Positions 33,278-42,429 of a stretch of DNA of 64,000 nt are shown here, piece by piece (the stretch's first letter is position 1; each line of letters opens with the position of its first letter). The notes below the pieces were generated by a model. The model was given only the letters and a program-made list of their open reading frames with translations. It did no database searches and was not told where the DNA came from. The stretch comes from an uncultured bacterium (GTDB lineage: Bacteria > Pseudomonadota > Alphaproteobacteria > Rhodospirillales > Rhodospirillaceae): NCBI GenBank assembly GCA_903888485.1, contig CAISTS010000055.1, positions 31,568 through 95,567 of the forward strand, given 5' to 3'. A program made the position numbers and the translations under genes.

Positions 33278-33739
33278 ATGGAAATCAGTGAATTGCTCAA
33301 ACCCGAAGCGGTGATCTCCGGCCTTAAGGCCAGCAGCAAGAAACAGGTGCTGCAAGAGCTCGCCCGCCACGCCGCGCAAATCACCGGCGTGCCTGATAAG
33401 AAGATCTTTGAAACCCTGCTCGAGCGCGAGCGCCTCGGCTCCACCGGTGTCGGTAACGGCATCGCGATCCCGCATGGTCGGCTGGGTGACTTCAAGCGCC
33501 TCTACGGCGTGTTCGCGCGCCTCGAAAAGCCGATCGACTTCGCTTCCATCGACGAACAGCCAGTTGATCTGATTTTCCTGCTGTTGGCGCCGGAAGGCGC
33601 GGGCGCCGATCACCTGAAGGCCCTCGCGCGCGTGTCCCGTTTGCTGCGTGACGCCCGTACCTGCGAAAAGCTGCGCGGCGCCGAAAGCGCCGACGGGCTT
33701 TATATGCTTCTGATTCAATCGGAAGCCCAAGCGGCCTAA
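33278..33739 (+). CDS. ptsN: Nitrogen PTS enzyme IIA (PtsN, EIIA-Ntr)
   Basis: A 153-residue EIIA domain. The phosphorylated residue is His66 in GVGNGIAIPHGRL; HLKALARVSRLLRD is also typical. EIIA-Ntr is the end of a regulatory phosphotransfer chain affecting potassium uptake, nitrogen and carbon balance. Its place after rpoN is conserved in proteobacteria. ATG 33278 is followed by the standard MEISELLKPEAVI opening. Confidence 0.95.
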   Translation: MEISELLKPEAVISGLKASSKKQVLQELARHAAQITGVPDKKIFETLLERERLGSTGVGNGIAIPHGRLGDFKRLYGVFARLEKPIDFASIDEQPVDLIFLLLAPEGAGADHLKALARVSRLLRDARTCEKLRGAESADGLYMLLIQSEAQAA

Positions 33740-33791
33740 AGCCCGGCCTCGTTCTGTGCTAGGCTGACATCCTCGGGGGACGGGGGACGTC

Positions 33792-34100
33792 ATGAAACAC
33801 ATTATTCTTTCTGCATTGATCTTCGCCGCTGCGCCGGCGGCCGCCCAGTCAGTGCCGCAAGGCTCTGGCGATCCACTCAAGGACATTTGCACGGGTTTTC
33901 TCGGCCAGAGCGGGCAGGGGATCAGCGGTGATCAGAACAAGCTGTGTACGTGCCTGGTGCGCGAAACCCAGTCGCGCCTGACGCGCGCCGAAATGGAAGC
34001 CTACTCCAAGTCCGGCCAGACCGGGCAGCAACCGCCGCCCGCGGTGATGGAGAAGGTGATCGGCATCGCCACGGCCTGCCTGACGGAAGCCGCCCGGTAA
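33792..34100 (+). CDS. Secreted hypothetical small protein
   Basis: A 102-residue protein with a clear signal peptide (MKHIILSALIFAAAPAAAQS) and three cysteines in the mature part (DICTGF, KLCTCL, ATACLTEA has a fourth). The pattern suggests a small disulfide-bonded periplasmic protein. It lies 52 bases after ptsN. No family recognised. Confidence 0.65.
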   Translation: MKHIILSALIFAAAPAAAQSVPQGSGDPLKDICTGFLGQSGQGISGDQNKLCTCLVRETQSRLTRAEMEAYSKSGQTGQQPPPAVMEKVIGIATACLTEAAR

Positions 34101-34150
34101 AGACGCGCGCCTATTTCGGGCCTGCGGTCCGCAGCAGCGTTTTCACGCCG

Positions 34151-34264
34151 ATGCCCTTTATCATCGTGCTGGTGTTCGTGATTGTCCTGACCTGCGCCGC
34201 CGTGGCGCGCCAAGCCTTCGCCGCGGCGCGGCTCAACCCGGCGGACGTGCTGCACTATGAATGA
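34151..34264 (+). pseudogene. Possible remnant of an FtsX/MacB-type permease C-terminus
   Basis: A 37-codon frame encoding one hydrophobic helix (IIVLVFVIVLTCAAVA) then ARLNPADVLHYE. The ending resembles the last residues of MacB/FtsX-type permeases, which commonly finish in a PVDALRYE-like motif. The rest of such a protein is not present upstream, so this is either a decayed remnant or a very small membrane protein. Confidence 0.35.
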
Positions 34265-34276
34265 AGCAAGGGGTGG

Positions 34277-34990
34277 CTACTTCAGAACAAAATCCATCTT
34301 GTACTTGAAGCCCGAACCCGAGGTCGGCTGACCGCGGCTATCCAGAATCGGCGTGTAGCGCCATTTGCGGAAGGCTTCGAGCGCGGCGTCATCGAAAACG
34401 CCGGGCGGGTCTGATTTGAGCACGCGGGCGCCTACCACGCTGCCCTTGCTGTCGAGACCGAAGCCGATCTCGACGAATCCTTCGATCTTCTGCTGATAGG
34501 GCTGCGGCGGATAGTAGGCCGCCATCTGGTACACCGGCTGGGGCTCCATGCCGGCACGCATTCCGACCCCGCGCGACACGATCACGGCTTGGTCGGCGGC
34601 CGTCATGGTATCGCCGGCTTCTTCGGCCATTTTGATAAGCAGCGTACGCCGGGCCTGCAATTTGGCCTCGGGCTGTCCCGCCGCCGCGCGCATGGCAAGT
34701 TCGTTCTTCAGCGCCGGGATAGCCCCGCGCACATTGCGCATCTGCAGATTGGCTTCGGAAATCCCTTGAACGAAATAAAGCGTGTCGGGCGCTTTGTCGC
34801 CCATGCTCTCACGCGCGAGCGCGAGGCCCTTCTGCGACAGGGTCAGCACGCGGCTGAAATCCTTGTTGCCGAAGGCGCTCTGTACCTGCGTCTTGACTTC
34901 CTTGACCTCGCGCTTGCCTTTGTCGCCACAGGACGACAACGCCAGGGCGGCGGCCATCAGGCAAACCTTGGTGACATGCAGTGCTTGCAT
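34277..34990 (-). CDS. TonB C-terminal domain lipoprotein
   Basis: A 237-residue lipoprotein. A signal segment ends in the lipobox ALSSC (Cys near residue 21). A helical region (residues 35-140) precedes a TonB-like C-terminal domain: EGFVEIGFGLDSKGSVVGAR, ALEAFRKWRYTPILDSRGQP. Lipid anchoring is unusual for an energy transducer, so it may be a periplasmic structural protein that reuses the TonB fold. ATG 34990 fits the signal peptide; an earlier start would add a charged leader. Confidence 0.7.
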   Translation of the reverse strand: MQALHVTKVCLMAAALALSSCGDKGKREVKEVKTQVQSAFGNKDFSRVLTLSQKGLALARESMGDKAPDTLYFVQGISEANLQMRNVRGAIPALKNELAMRAAAGQPEAKLQARRTLLIKMAEEAGDTMTAADQAVIVSRGVGMRAGMEPQPVYQMAAYYPPQPYQQKIEGFVEIGFGLDSKGSVVGARVLKSDPPGVFDDAALEAFRKWRYTPILDSRGQPTSGSGFKYKMDFVLK

Positions 34991-35118
34991 CGTCGGCTCC
35001 CGCCGCCTGTTACAGACGGCTTCCACATAGTTCCACTCAGACTGGCGTAATTTGGATACTTTTCCGTTAACGTCGTCCCTCGGTATGATCGAGAGGCGGG
35101 GGTGAAAGGGAGATTCGA

Positions 35119-36747
35119 ATGGCGCTGAGCGGCTTAATGCCCGGCCTGATGATGGACCGCCCGCTCCTGGTGATCCCCTTGATGCAATACGCCGCCGCCT
35201 ATCACGGCGACACTAAGGTGGTGACCCAAAGCCTCGAAGGCCCCATCCACCGCACCACCTACGCCGAGACCTACCGCCGCATCGGGCAACTCGCCCACGC
35301 GCTGGTGCGTCTGGGAATCAAGCCCGGGGACCGGGTGGCGACCCTGGCCCTCAATAGCTGGCGGCACCTCGAGCTTTATTACGCCGTGGCAGGCATCGGC
35401 GCCATTTGCCACACCGTCAACCCGCGGCTTTCGCCCGAGCAGATTTGCTACATCCTGAACCACGCCGAAGATTGTGCGCTGTTCTTCGACATTCCGTTCG
35501 CGCCGGTCATGGCGAAAGTCAAAAGCGCCACCTCAAGCATTCGCCATCTCATCGCGATGACCGACGCGGCGCATCTTCCTGGCGACGGCGATTTCCTCGC
35601 CTATGAAGACCTGCTGGCGCGTGAGCCGCACGACTACGACTGGCCCACGTTCGACGAGAACACCGCCGGCCAGCTTTGCTACACCTCGGGCACGACGGGC
35701 ATGCCCAAGGGCGTGCTCTACAGCCACCGCGCGCTGGTGCTGCACGGCTGGGGCATGATGGCGGCCTGCGGCCTCAACGTCGCCGACACCAGTTTGCCGG
35801 TGGTGCCGATGTTCCACGTCAACGCCTGGGGAATGCCCTATGGCGCGCCGATGGTGGGCGCGGCGCAGGTTTATGCCGGCCGCGCCATGGACGGCCCCAG
35901 CCTATTCGCGCTGATGGACAGCGAAGATGTCACCTGCGCGCAAGGTGTACCGACCATTTGGATGGGCCTCATTGCGGAAATGCGCGCTCAGGGGCGCAAA
36001 CCGAAACACCTCGAGCGCGTGCTCATCGGCGGGGCCGCCGCGCCGGTCTCGATGGTCGAAGCCTTCGAGCTTGAGTTCGGCGTCGAGGTCAATCAAGGCT
36101 GGGGCATGACCGAAATGACGCCGCTCGGTGTCGTCAACACGCTCAAACCGAAACATGCGTCTCTGTCCAAGGCCGAGAAGATCGCTCTCAAAGCCAAACA
36201 GGGCCGGGCGGTGTTCGGCGTCGAGCTGCGGATCGTCGATGCGTCCGGCCAATTGCTGCCGCGCGACGGCGCCAGCGCCGGCCACCTCCAGGTGCGCGGC
36301 CCCTGGATCGCCAAGTCCTACTACAAGGAGACCACGAGCGCGCTCACATTGGACGGCTGGTTCGATACCGGCGACATCGCCACCTTGGACGGCGACGGCT
36401 ACCTGCACATCACCGACCGCGCCAAAGACATCATCAAATCCGGGGGCGAATGGATCAGCTCGGTGGATCTCGAGAACGCCGTGCTGGGCCATCCCGACAT
36501 CGCCATGGCGGCGGTCATCGGCGTGCCGCACGAACGCTGGCAGGAGCGCCCGCTCCTCATATGTGTGGCCAGGGGCGCGGCCAAACCGACCGTCGGCGAT
36601 ATCAATACCTGGCTCGGGGGCAAGGTGCCCAAGTGGTGGCTGCCCGACGCGGTCGCCTACATCGAAGGTCTACCCATCGGACCCACCGGCAAAATCCAGA
36701 AGAATCGGCTGCGAGAGCAGTTCAAGGATTTCAAACTGGGCGCCTGA
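35119..36747 (+). CDS. Acyl-CoA synthetase (AMP-dependent, medium/long chain)
   Basis: A 542-residue adenylate-forming ligase. The P-loop YTSGTTGMPKGVLYSHRAL, the GWGMTEMTP motif, GWFDTGDIATLDGDGYLHI and the catalytic Lys region GPTGKIQKNRL are all visible. It activates a fatty acid to acyl-AMP and then acyl-CoA for degradation or lipid synthesis. Sequence resembles AlkK-type medium-chain ligases. It is transcribed alone after a divergent gene, and lies about 5.5 kb before the sphingolipid locus with no evident link. Confidence 0.93.
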   Translation: MALSGLMPGLMMDRPLLVIPLMQYAAAYHGDTKVVTQSLEGPIHRTTYAETYRRIGQLAHALVRLGIKPGDRVATLALNSWRHLELYYAVAGIGAICHTVNPRLSPEQICYILNHAEDCALFFDIPFAPVMAKVKSATSSIRHLIAMTDAAHLPGDGDFLAYEDLLAREPHDYDWPTFDENTAGQLCYTSGTTGMPKGVLYSHRALVLHGWGMMAACGLNVADTSLPVVPMFHVNAWGMPYGAPMVGAAQVYAGRAMDGPSLFALMDSEDVTCAQGVPTIWMGLIAEMRAQGRKPKHLERVLIGGAAAPVSMVEAFELEFGVEVNQGWGMTEMTPLGVVNTLKPKHASLSKAEKIALKAKQGRAVFGVELRIVDASGQLLPRDGASAGHLQVRGPWIAKSYYKETTSALTLDGWFDTGDIATLDGDGYLHITDRAKDIIKSGGEWISSVDLENAVLGHPDIAMAAVIGVPHERWQERPLLICVARGAAKPTVGDINTWLGGKVPKWWLPDAVAYIEGLPIGPTGKIQKNRLREQFKDFKLGA

Positions 36748-36892
36748 TTCTCCGAATTTTCCGGCCGGATCGACACAATTTGTCGTTTTGCGGGCCTTAA
36801 GGAATTTGTTACACCCTCAATAGGTGAGTGGGCCCGATTCCATGGGGGGACTGGGGCCGCACCCTCATGGATGGGGTTGGGGACAAACCAGA

Positions 36893-38611
36893 ATGGCGGT
36901 CCTCGGGCGGGCGAATTTCGAAATCCAGCTCTTCAAGGGCGGACGGTGGGCCATTTTTGAGGTCGTGCCGACCGAGGAGACCGCGCGCCATAAGGCCGCC
37001 GATCTCCTGGCGATGAAGACCACCGAAGGCGTGCGCATCATCAAGGAGTCGATGTTCGGCTCTGACTCCCGGCGCGAGTCCGAGATCTTCTGCCAGATGA
37101 AGGCCGTCGACAAAAGCGACGACTTCTCAGTCACACCGGTCAATGAGTCGCCCCTTTGCGAAAAGGTCGCCGACTACTATCAGACCACCGCGCGCACCAC
37201 GATGGCGCGCCTGTTCACGAAGTATCTCGAAAAGCAGGAGATGACGCCTTTCGAGCTCCTGCACAGCCACAAGAATCTCAAGCGCATGCTGAACATCGAC
37301 AGCATGGTGCCTTCGGCGGTGGACAAGATCGCGAGCCTGCACGCACGCGTGGCCAGCAGCGACGTGCGCAAGTGCCGCGACGTGATCTATGCGGCGGTCG
37401 ATGCGATCGCCAAACGCGCCCGCGAAGTCGACAGCAAGGAACTGCCCGAGCTGAAAGGCTCGACGCTCGACGAGCTTCTGCGCCGCATCGATGCGCGCTA
37501 TACCGACGCCGAGGAGCGGACATATCTCACAAACGTCGCCTTCGTGCGCCAGAGCATCAATTGGACCGGCTGGCTCGGCAAGATGTCCGAGCTTCTGCCC
37601 ATGGCCAAGTCGCAGAAGGATGAACGCGCGCGCGCCATCGTCGACGAGATGCTCTCGGACATTTTCGTTTCCAAGACCGTCATCAAGGATGTGATCGGCG
37701 TCTCGAAGCACCTGGGCGATGCCTTGATGCGCATCCTCGATCTGCTCGAGGGCAAGTGCAAACCGACCAAGTTCGCGGTTGAAGAGCTAGTGGCGCTGCT
37801 GAATGAATTGTTCGCCGCCGACCTTTTGCCGCGCTCCAAGCAGGTGCTGTTCGACCGGCTCGAGCGCGACCTCGCCAGCGGCGTGCGCCTGACCAACGCC
37901 GAGGACCCGAACGCCGACAAAGCGTTCTTCGACACGCTGCTCGACCGCGTCGTCACCGATCACGGCGTGATCGGCGGCAGCGCGCTCGCCATGGGCCTGA
38001 CCGAGCGTTGGGCGCGCATGAGCAACGTCGGCGGCTCCAGCGGCAAGAAGCGCGCCTTGGAAGGCGTGCGAGACAAGTTCACCTCGGGCAAACGCAAGTT
38101 CGTGTTCCTCTTGGCGATGTACGATCCGAAGGCGGACAACGAGACCAAGGGCCTGATCGAAAGCCAGGTGCGCGACCTCGCCGCCCAGCTCAACACCATC
38201 CAGAAAATCGCCCCGGCCGCGCGCACCGAAAAGGCGCGCCTGCAGGAAGTGGCCGGCATGCAGCGCTTGGTGCTGGATTCCGCGCTGCCGGACCGTTTGC
38301 GTGACCCGGTCTCATCCAAGTTCGATGAGCTCGTCTCCGACTACATCATCTCGCAGGGCGTCATCCAGCGCCTGGACGACAAGGACCTGCCGTTCCGCGA
38401 CCGCGCGACGCGGCTGGTCACCTTCTGTGCCTCGGGTTGTTTGACCGTAGGCCGCGCCACGACCATCGCGCGCGAGACGGTTGTCTCTTACTTGCGCCGC
38501 AAGGATTTCATCGCCGAGCTCACCATAGATATCCCCGAGCCGGCGGAGAAAGAGAGGGCGATCAAGGAATTTTACGGCCTGCTGGCCAAGACCGGTTTTG
38601 ACGTGAAATGA
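36893..38611 (+). CDS. Large helical protein of unknown function
   Basis: A 572-residue soluble, mainly helical protein. It opens MAVLGRANFEIQLFKGGRWA, with a beta-rich N-terminus followed by long charged helices (DELLRRIDARYTDAEERTYL, LPRSKQVLFDRLERDLASGV) and an RDRATRLVTFCASGCLTVGR segment near the end. There is no signal peptide or membrane helix. I do not recognise a named family. ATG 36893 is preferred because GGGGA precedes it; a GTG at 36824 would add 23 low-complexity residues. It is convergent with the bufferin operon. Confidence 0.75.
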   Translation: MAVLGRANFEIQLFKGGRWAIFEVVPTEETARHKAADLLAMKTTEGVRIIKESMFGSDSRRESEIFCQMKAVDKSDDFSVTPVNESPLCEKVADYYQTTARTTMARLFTKYLEKQEMTPFELLHSHKNLKRMLNIDSMVPSAVDKIASLHARVASSDVRKCRDVIYAAVDAIAKRAREVDSKELPELKGSTLDELLRRIDARYTDAEERTYLTNVAFVRQSINWTGWLGKMSELLPMAKSQKDERARAIVDEMLSDIFVSKTVIKDVIGVSKHLGDALMRILDLLEGKCKPTKFAVEELVALLNELFAADLLPRSKQVLFDRLERDLASGVRLTNAEDPNADKAFFDTLLDRVVTDHGVIGGSALAMGLTERWARMSNVGGSSGKKRALEGVRDKFTSGKRKFVFLLAMYDPKADNETKGLIESQVRDLAAQLNTIQKIAPAARTEKARLQEVAGMQRLVLDSALPDRLRDPVSSKFDELVSDYIISQGVIQRLDDKDLPFRDRATRLVTFCASGCLTVGRATTIARETVVSYLRRKDFIAELTIDIPEPAEKERAIKEFYGLLAKTGFDVK

Positions 38612-39301
38612 TCAGCCGCGGAATGTTCCGCCGCTGAAGTGGGCCGCCAGCGCGCCCTGCAAGTCCGAAACGCCCTCTGCCGCATTGCCCAGCGTTTGGC
38701 CTTCTGCAATGCGGTGCAGGAACGCCGCATCTTCGGGCGCAATCACGCCGCTGGTCACGTGATGACCCTTACGTCTCACGAGCACGCATTCGCCGACTCC
38801 CATGTCCACAGCAGGCACGTTCTCCTGCTGATTGACGTCCCAGATTCGCTGGATGGGATAGCGCGATTCAATTACGCGCGTCGCCGGGTGCAGCATCAAA
38901 CGAACGTCCGCCATTTCTTCGGCCGAAAGGCGTGCAAGGGCGGTGAAATCGAGCGCCGGCGCGTCGACGGCAAAGTAGCTTTCGGTGCGCGCCCATTCGA
39001 GCCGCGCGACGTAGGCGAGGTAGGGCAGCGCGTGGCCTGTCAGAGAAACCGCGAAGCCTTCGCCGTAGGCCGACAATTGCGGGCGTTGCGGCGGATGATC
39101 GAGAACAAAGGCCCGCGTGATTTCCGCAAAGGCTCTGCCGCCGAGGATGCGTCGCGTCACCGGGAACGTGGCGGCCAGCGCATTGACCAAGCTGCCTTGA
39201 ACCGTACGCCGGTAGACCGAGAGCCCGGGGTCTTCGCCGAGAGCGCCGGTGCCGAGAACGGCCTCGCGCAGATGGCGCTGCACATCGTGAAGCGCGTTCA
39301 T
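38612..39301 (-). CDS. bufC: BufC/HvfC family protein (DUF2063), bufferin maturation partner
   Basis: A 229-residue protein with the DUF2063 N-terminal helical domain (LSVYRRTVQGSLVNALAATF, PVTRRILGGRAFAEI, DHPPQRPQLSAYGEGFAVSL). In bufferin-type operons this protein partners the MNIO enzyme and presents the precursor peptide. Its start overlaps bufB by four bases. The C-terminal half (LMLHPATRVIESRYPIQRIW) is the less conserved portion seen in family members. Confidence 0.88.
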   Translation of the reverse strand: MNALHDVQRHLREAVLGTGALGEDPGLSVYRRTVQGSLVNALAATFPVTRRILGGRAFAEITRAFVLDHPPQRPQLSAYGEGFAVSLTGHALPYLAYVARLEWARTESYFAVDAPALDFTALARLSAEEMADVRLMLHPATRVIESRYPIQRIWDVNQQENVPAVDMGVGECVLVRRKGHHVTSGVIAPEDAAFLHRIAEGQTLGNAAEGVSDLQGALAAHFSGGTFRG

Positions 39302-40125
39302 GCGGCGCTCCGTGCAGCTTTTGTGAGTATCGTTTGCGCCGCCGCGGCTTCGCCCAGCAGCACGGGCAAGGCGGGAACGTCGAGGTCCCACTCGATCAGC
39401 GTCGGCTTTGGCCCAATGCGCCCGACGGTGCTCGCAAAAAGGTCCCAAACCTGTTGTTTCACCGGCGCGCTGTGGGTGTCGATCAGCAGGCCATCCTCGG
39501 CCACGTGCCCGGCGAGATGGATTTCGCCGATGGCCTGCGCCGGCAGCGCGCGCAGGTATGCCCCAGCATTGAACCCGCTGTTGCTTGCGCTGACATAGAC
39601 ATTGTTGATGTCGAGCAGGAGACCGCAGCCGGTCTTCTCCACGAGGCGCGCGAGGAACGCCGGCTCGTCCATGGTCGTCTCCGGGAAGGTCATGTAGGCC
39701 GAGGGATTTTCGATCAGTATCTGCCGGCCAAAAGCATCCTGCGCGCGGGCAACGTTATCCGCGACGATGCGCAAAGATTCTTCGGTGTAGGGCAGGGGCA
39801 AAAGGTCATTGAGGTAAGCGCCCTCGAATACACTCCACGCCAGATGCTCCGAGACGCGCGCCGGTTTGACGCGTGCGAACAGACGTTTGAGGCGTGCGAG
39901 ATGGTCCTCGTCAATCCCCGTCGCGCTGCCCAGGGACAACCCGACGCCGTGGCAACTGATGGGCGTGCGCGCGGCTATGACGTCCAGCATCGCCAGACGC
40001 GGCCCGCCGTCGCACAGAAAATTCTCGCTGTGGATCTCGAGCCACGGAACATTAATGTGCTCCGCGCCGGCAAAGGCCGCCATATGTGCCGTGCGTAGAC
40101 CGATGCCGGCGGCGTTCGGAAGCAC
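39298..40125 (-). CDS. bufB: MNIO family metalloenzyme BufB (DUF692)
   Basis: A 275-residue TIM-barrel protein of the multinuclear non-heme iron oxidase family. Candidate metal ligands are in SCHGVGLSLGS, LIENPSAYMTF, LLLDINNVYVSASNSG, IGEIHLAGH, LIDTHSAPV and LIEWDLDVP, all typical of DUF692. Known relatives oxidise cysteine residues of precursor peptides to form thiooxazole or oxazolone groups that bind copper. It lies three bases after bufA and overlaps bufC. Confidence 0.92.
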   Translation of the reverse strand: MLPNAAGIGLRTAHMAAFAGAEHINVPWLEIHSENFLCDGGPRLAMLDVIAARTPISCHGVGLSLGSATGIDEDHLARLKRLFARVKPARVSEHLAWSVFEGAYLNDLLPLPYTEESLRIVADNVARAQDAFGRQILIENPSAYMTFPETTMDEPAFLARLVEKTGCGLLLDINNVYVSASNSGFNAGAYLRALPAQAIGEIHLAGHVAEDGLLIDTHSAPVKQQVWDLFASTVGRIGPKPTLIEWDLDVPALPVLLGEAAAAQTILTKAARSAA

Positions 40126-40128
40126 GGC

Positions 40129-40518
40129 TTATTGGGCCGCGGTGGCCCCAGCGGGCGCGGGCGTTTCGGCCGCCTTGGCATCGGCGGCGGCTTTAGCGGC
40201 ATCGGAGGCGGTGTTGTTGAAGGCCTGGAGTTGGCCGCCCATGTTGGAGCAGCTGCCGATATCGACCATCATCCATTCCTGGCCGCTCTTATCGACCGTG
40301 GAAAGCCCGCCGCAGGTGTGGCTTCCGTCGGCGGCGGCGCAGCCGTTCTCGCCAGCTTTGGCGACGCCATAGCATTGCTCCTTGCCGGCGGTCTCGGTCG
40401 GCATGGAGCCGGTCGCCGCGGCGCCAGGTTCGGGGGCCGGCGTGCGCGTGCTTACCACGGCGATCCCGGCGATAGCGGCGGCGCCGACAACGGCGGCCGC
40501 TAGAATTTTCTTGTCCAT
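40129..40518 (-). CDS. bufA: Bufferin-type precursor peptide BufA
   Basis: A 129-residue exported precursor. After an N-terminal signal-like helix ([17 protein letters not shown]), the core [20 protein letters not shown] continues to SHTCGG and ends at GSC. It holds four cysteines (49, 60, 69, 90) in the pattern of BufA1-type peptides. The MNIO enzyme downstream would modify cysteines to make a copper-binding peptide. Unlike typical family members it carries about 35 extra Ala-rich residues after the last Cys ([20 protein letters not shown]). ATG 40518 matches the signal peptide. The promoter region of about 140 bases is shared with the divergent sphingolipid locus. Confidence 0.85.
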   Translation of the reverse strand: MDKKILAAAVVGAAAIAGIAVVSTRTPAPEPGAAATGSMPTETAGKEQCYGVAKAGENGCAAADGSHTCGGLSTVDKSGQEWMMVDIGSCSNMGGQLQAFNNTASDAAKAAADAKAAETPAPAGATAAQ

Positions 40519-40658
40519 GCGTTTCTCACGATTTCGAGGCAGATGCGGCATCATAAACCGCTCTCGCTCCATCATCTTCCGCATTTTCGCGTGAGCTGCA
40601 ATATTTGTAATATTCGGTGAATTGACCAAACAGCGCCTTTAAGGACACAACCCCTGCA

Positions 40659-42428
40659 ATGCAGCCCGCTGTTTCTTCAGAGATTCCGCACCTTACGCCG
40701 ACGCCGAGCGATACGCCCGGCCGGCCTAAACGGCTGGCGGATTTCGCGACGCTGACCGAGGCGCTCGATTATGCCGGCGGGGCCGATACCGGTTTCAACT
40801 TCTATTCGGCGCGCGGCGGCCTCGAGAAGGTGCTGCCCTTCCGCGAGCTCGCCGGCCAGGCCAAAAGCACCGCGCTGCGGCTGTCCGCCGCGGGCCTTAC
40901 GCCCGGCGAGCGCGTTGCGCTGCTGGCCGCGACTGACCCCGAGTTCCTCATTCTTTTTTTCGCCTGCCAGTATGCCGGACTGATCCCGGTGCCGATGCCG
41001 TTACCCACGGCCTTTGGCCGGCGCGAGGCTTACATCGATCAGATCAAAGGTCAGATGAGTTCCTCGGGCGCGCGTATGGCACTGGGCCCGGCCGAGTTCC
41101 TGCCGTTCGTGCGCGAGGCCGCCACCGGCGTCGATCTCGCGCTAATCGGCACGCTCGCCGATGTCACGGCCTTGCCTGAGGGAAAGGGTGATTTGCACCC
41201 GGGCGGGCCTGGCGATCTCTCCTATATACAGTACAGCTCCGGCTCGACGCGCTTTCCCACCGGCGTGATGGTGACGCACGCCAGCCTCATGGCCAATTGT
41301 TTCGCCATGAACAAACACGGCGTCAAGAACAGTGTCGGCGACCGCGCGGTCTCGTGGCTCCCTTACTTCCACGACATGGGTCTCGTCGGCTTCATGCTCG
41401 GCGGCGTCACCAGCCAGTCGTCGATCGATTATCTCTCGACCGAAGACTTCGCACGCCGTCCGCTGACCTGGCTGAAGCTCATCAGCGACAATAAAGCGAC
41501 GCTGTCCTACGCGCCGTCCTTCGGTTACGAGCTTTGCGCGCGCCGCGTCGCGACCATGTCCGATCTCGGATTTGATCTCTCCAGCTGGCGCGCCGCCGGC
41601 ATCGGCGGCGAGATGATCAAGCCGGGCGTCATGCGCGCGTTCGCCGAAGCCTTCAAACCCTACGGCTTCTCCGACAAGGCCTTCAACGCCAGCTACGGCC
41701 TCGCCGAGGCCGTGCTCGCCGTCAGCTTCTCGCCGGGCGGCAAGGGCATGCAGGTGGATACCGTCGACAAGGACGCGCTCGAGGATCACCGCGCCGAACC
41801 GGTAGCGGAAGGCCAGGGCCGTGAATTCGTGGCCTGCGGCAGCATTCTGCCCGACCACACGGGCGAGATCCGCGACGAAAAAGGCGGCGTCCTCGGCGCG
41901 CGCCGCGTCGGACGGCTGTTCATTGCCGGTCCCAGCATCATGCAAGGCTATTTCAACAATCCGGACGCGACCGCCGAATGCCTGAAAGACGGTTGGCTCG
42001 ATACGGGCGATCTTGCCTATTGGATGCCGATCGACGGCCAGGACGAGCTCGTCATTGTCGGCCGCGCCAAGGACATGATGATCATCAACGGCCGCAACGT
42101 CTGGCCGCAGGACATCGAGTGGACCGTCGAGCACATCCCGGGACTCAAGTCCGGCGACAGCGCCGCCATTCTGCTCGCCGATCCGAGCGGCGTGGAACGC
42201 CCGACCATCCTCGTTCAGTGCCGTCCGTCCGATCCTGTCGAACGCGAGCGCCTCGCCGCCGATGTGCGCGCGCGCGTGCAGGAGCAGGTCGGCATCGTCT
42301 GCGATGTCGTGCTGGTGCCGGCGCGCAGCCTGCCCAAGACCACCTCTGGCAAGCTGGCACGCGGCCGCGCGCGCAGCATGTACATCGCCGGCGACATTCG
42401 CGCCGTCGGCGTCGGGTCGGAGTCCTGA
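40659..42428 (+). CDS. Fatty acyl-AMP ligase / acyl-ACP synthetase of the sphingolipid locus
   Basis: A 589-residue FadD32-like adenylating enzyme. The P-loop region is YIQYSSGSTRFPTGVMVTHA, with NASYGLAEAVLAVSF, GWLDTGDLAYWM and RAKDMMIINGRNVWPQDIEW. This family makes acyl-AMP and passes the acyl chain to a carrier protein rather than CoA. An ACP gene lies two genes downstream, and serine palmitoyltransferase follows. In Caulobacter a comparable synthetase loads the dedicated ACP for ceramide synthesis. It ends one base before the epimerase gene. Confidence 0.9.
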   Translation: MQPAVSSEIPHLTPTPSDTPGRPKRLADFATLTEALDYAGGADTGFNFYSARGGLEKVLPFRELAGQAKSTALRLSAAGLTPGERVALLAATDPEFLILFFACQYAGLIPVPMPLPTAFGRREAYIDQIKGQMSSSGARMALGPAEFLPFVREAATGVDLALIGTLADVTALPEGKGDLHPGGPGDLSYIQYSSGSTRFPTGVMVTHASLMANCFAMNKHGVKNSVGDRAVSWLPYFHDMGLVGFMLGGVTSQSSIDYLSTEDFARRPLTWLKLISDNKATLSYAPSFGYELCARRVATMSDLGFDLSSWRAAGIGGEMIKPGVMRAFAEAFKPYGFSDKAFNASYGLAEAVLAVSFSPGGKGMQVDTVDKDALEDHRAEPVAEGQGREFVACGSILPDHTGEIRDEKGGVLGARRVGRLFIAGPSIMQGYFNNPDATAECLKDGWLDTGDLAYWMPIDGQDELVIVGRAKDMMIINGRNVWPQDIEWTVEHIPGLKSGDSAAILLADPSGVERPTILVQCRPSDPVERERLAADVRARVQEQVGIVCDVVLVPARSLPKTTSGKLARGRARSMYIAGDIRAVGVGSES

Positions 42429-42429
42429 C

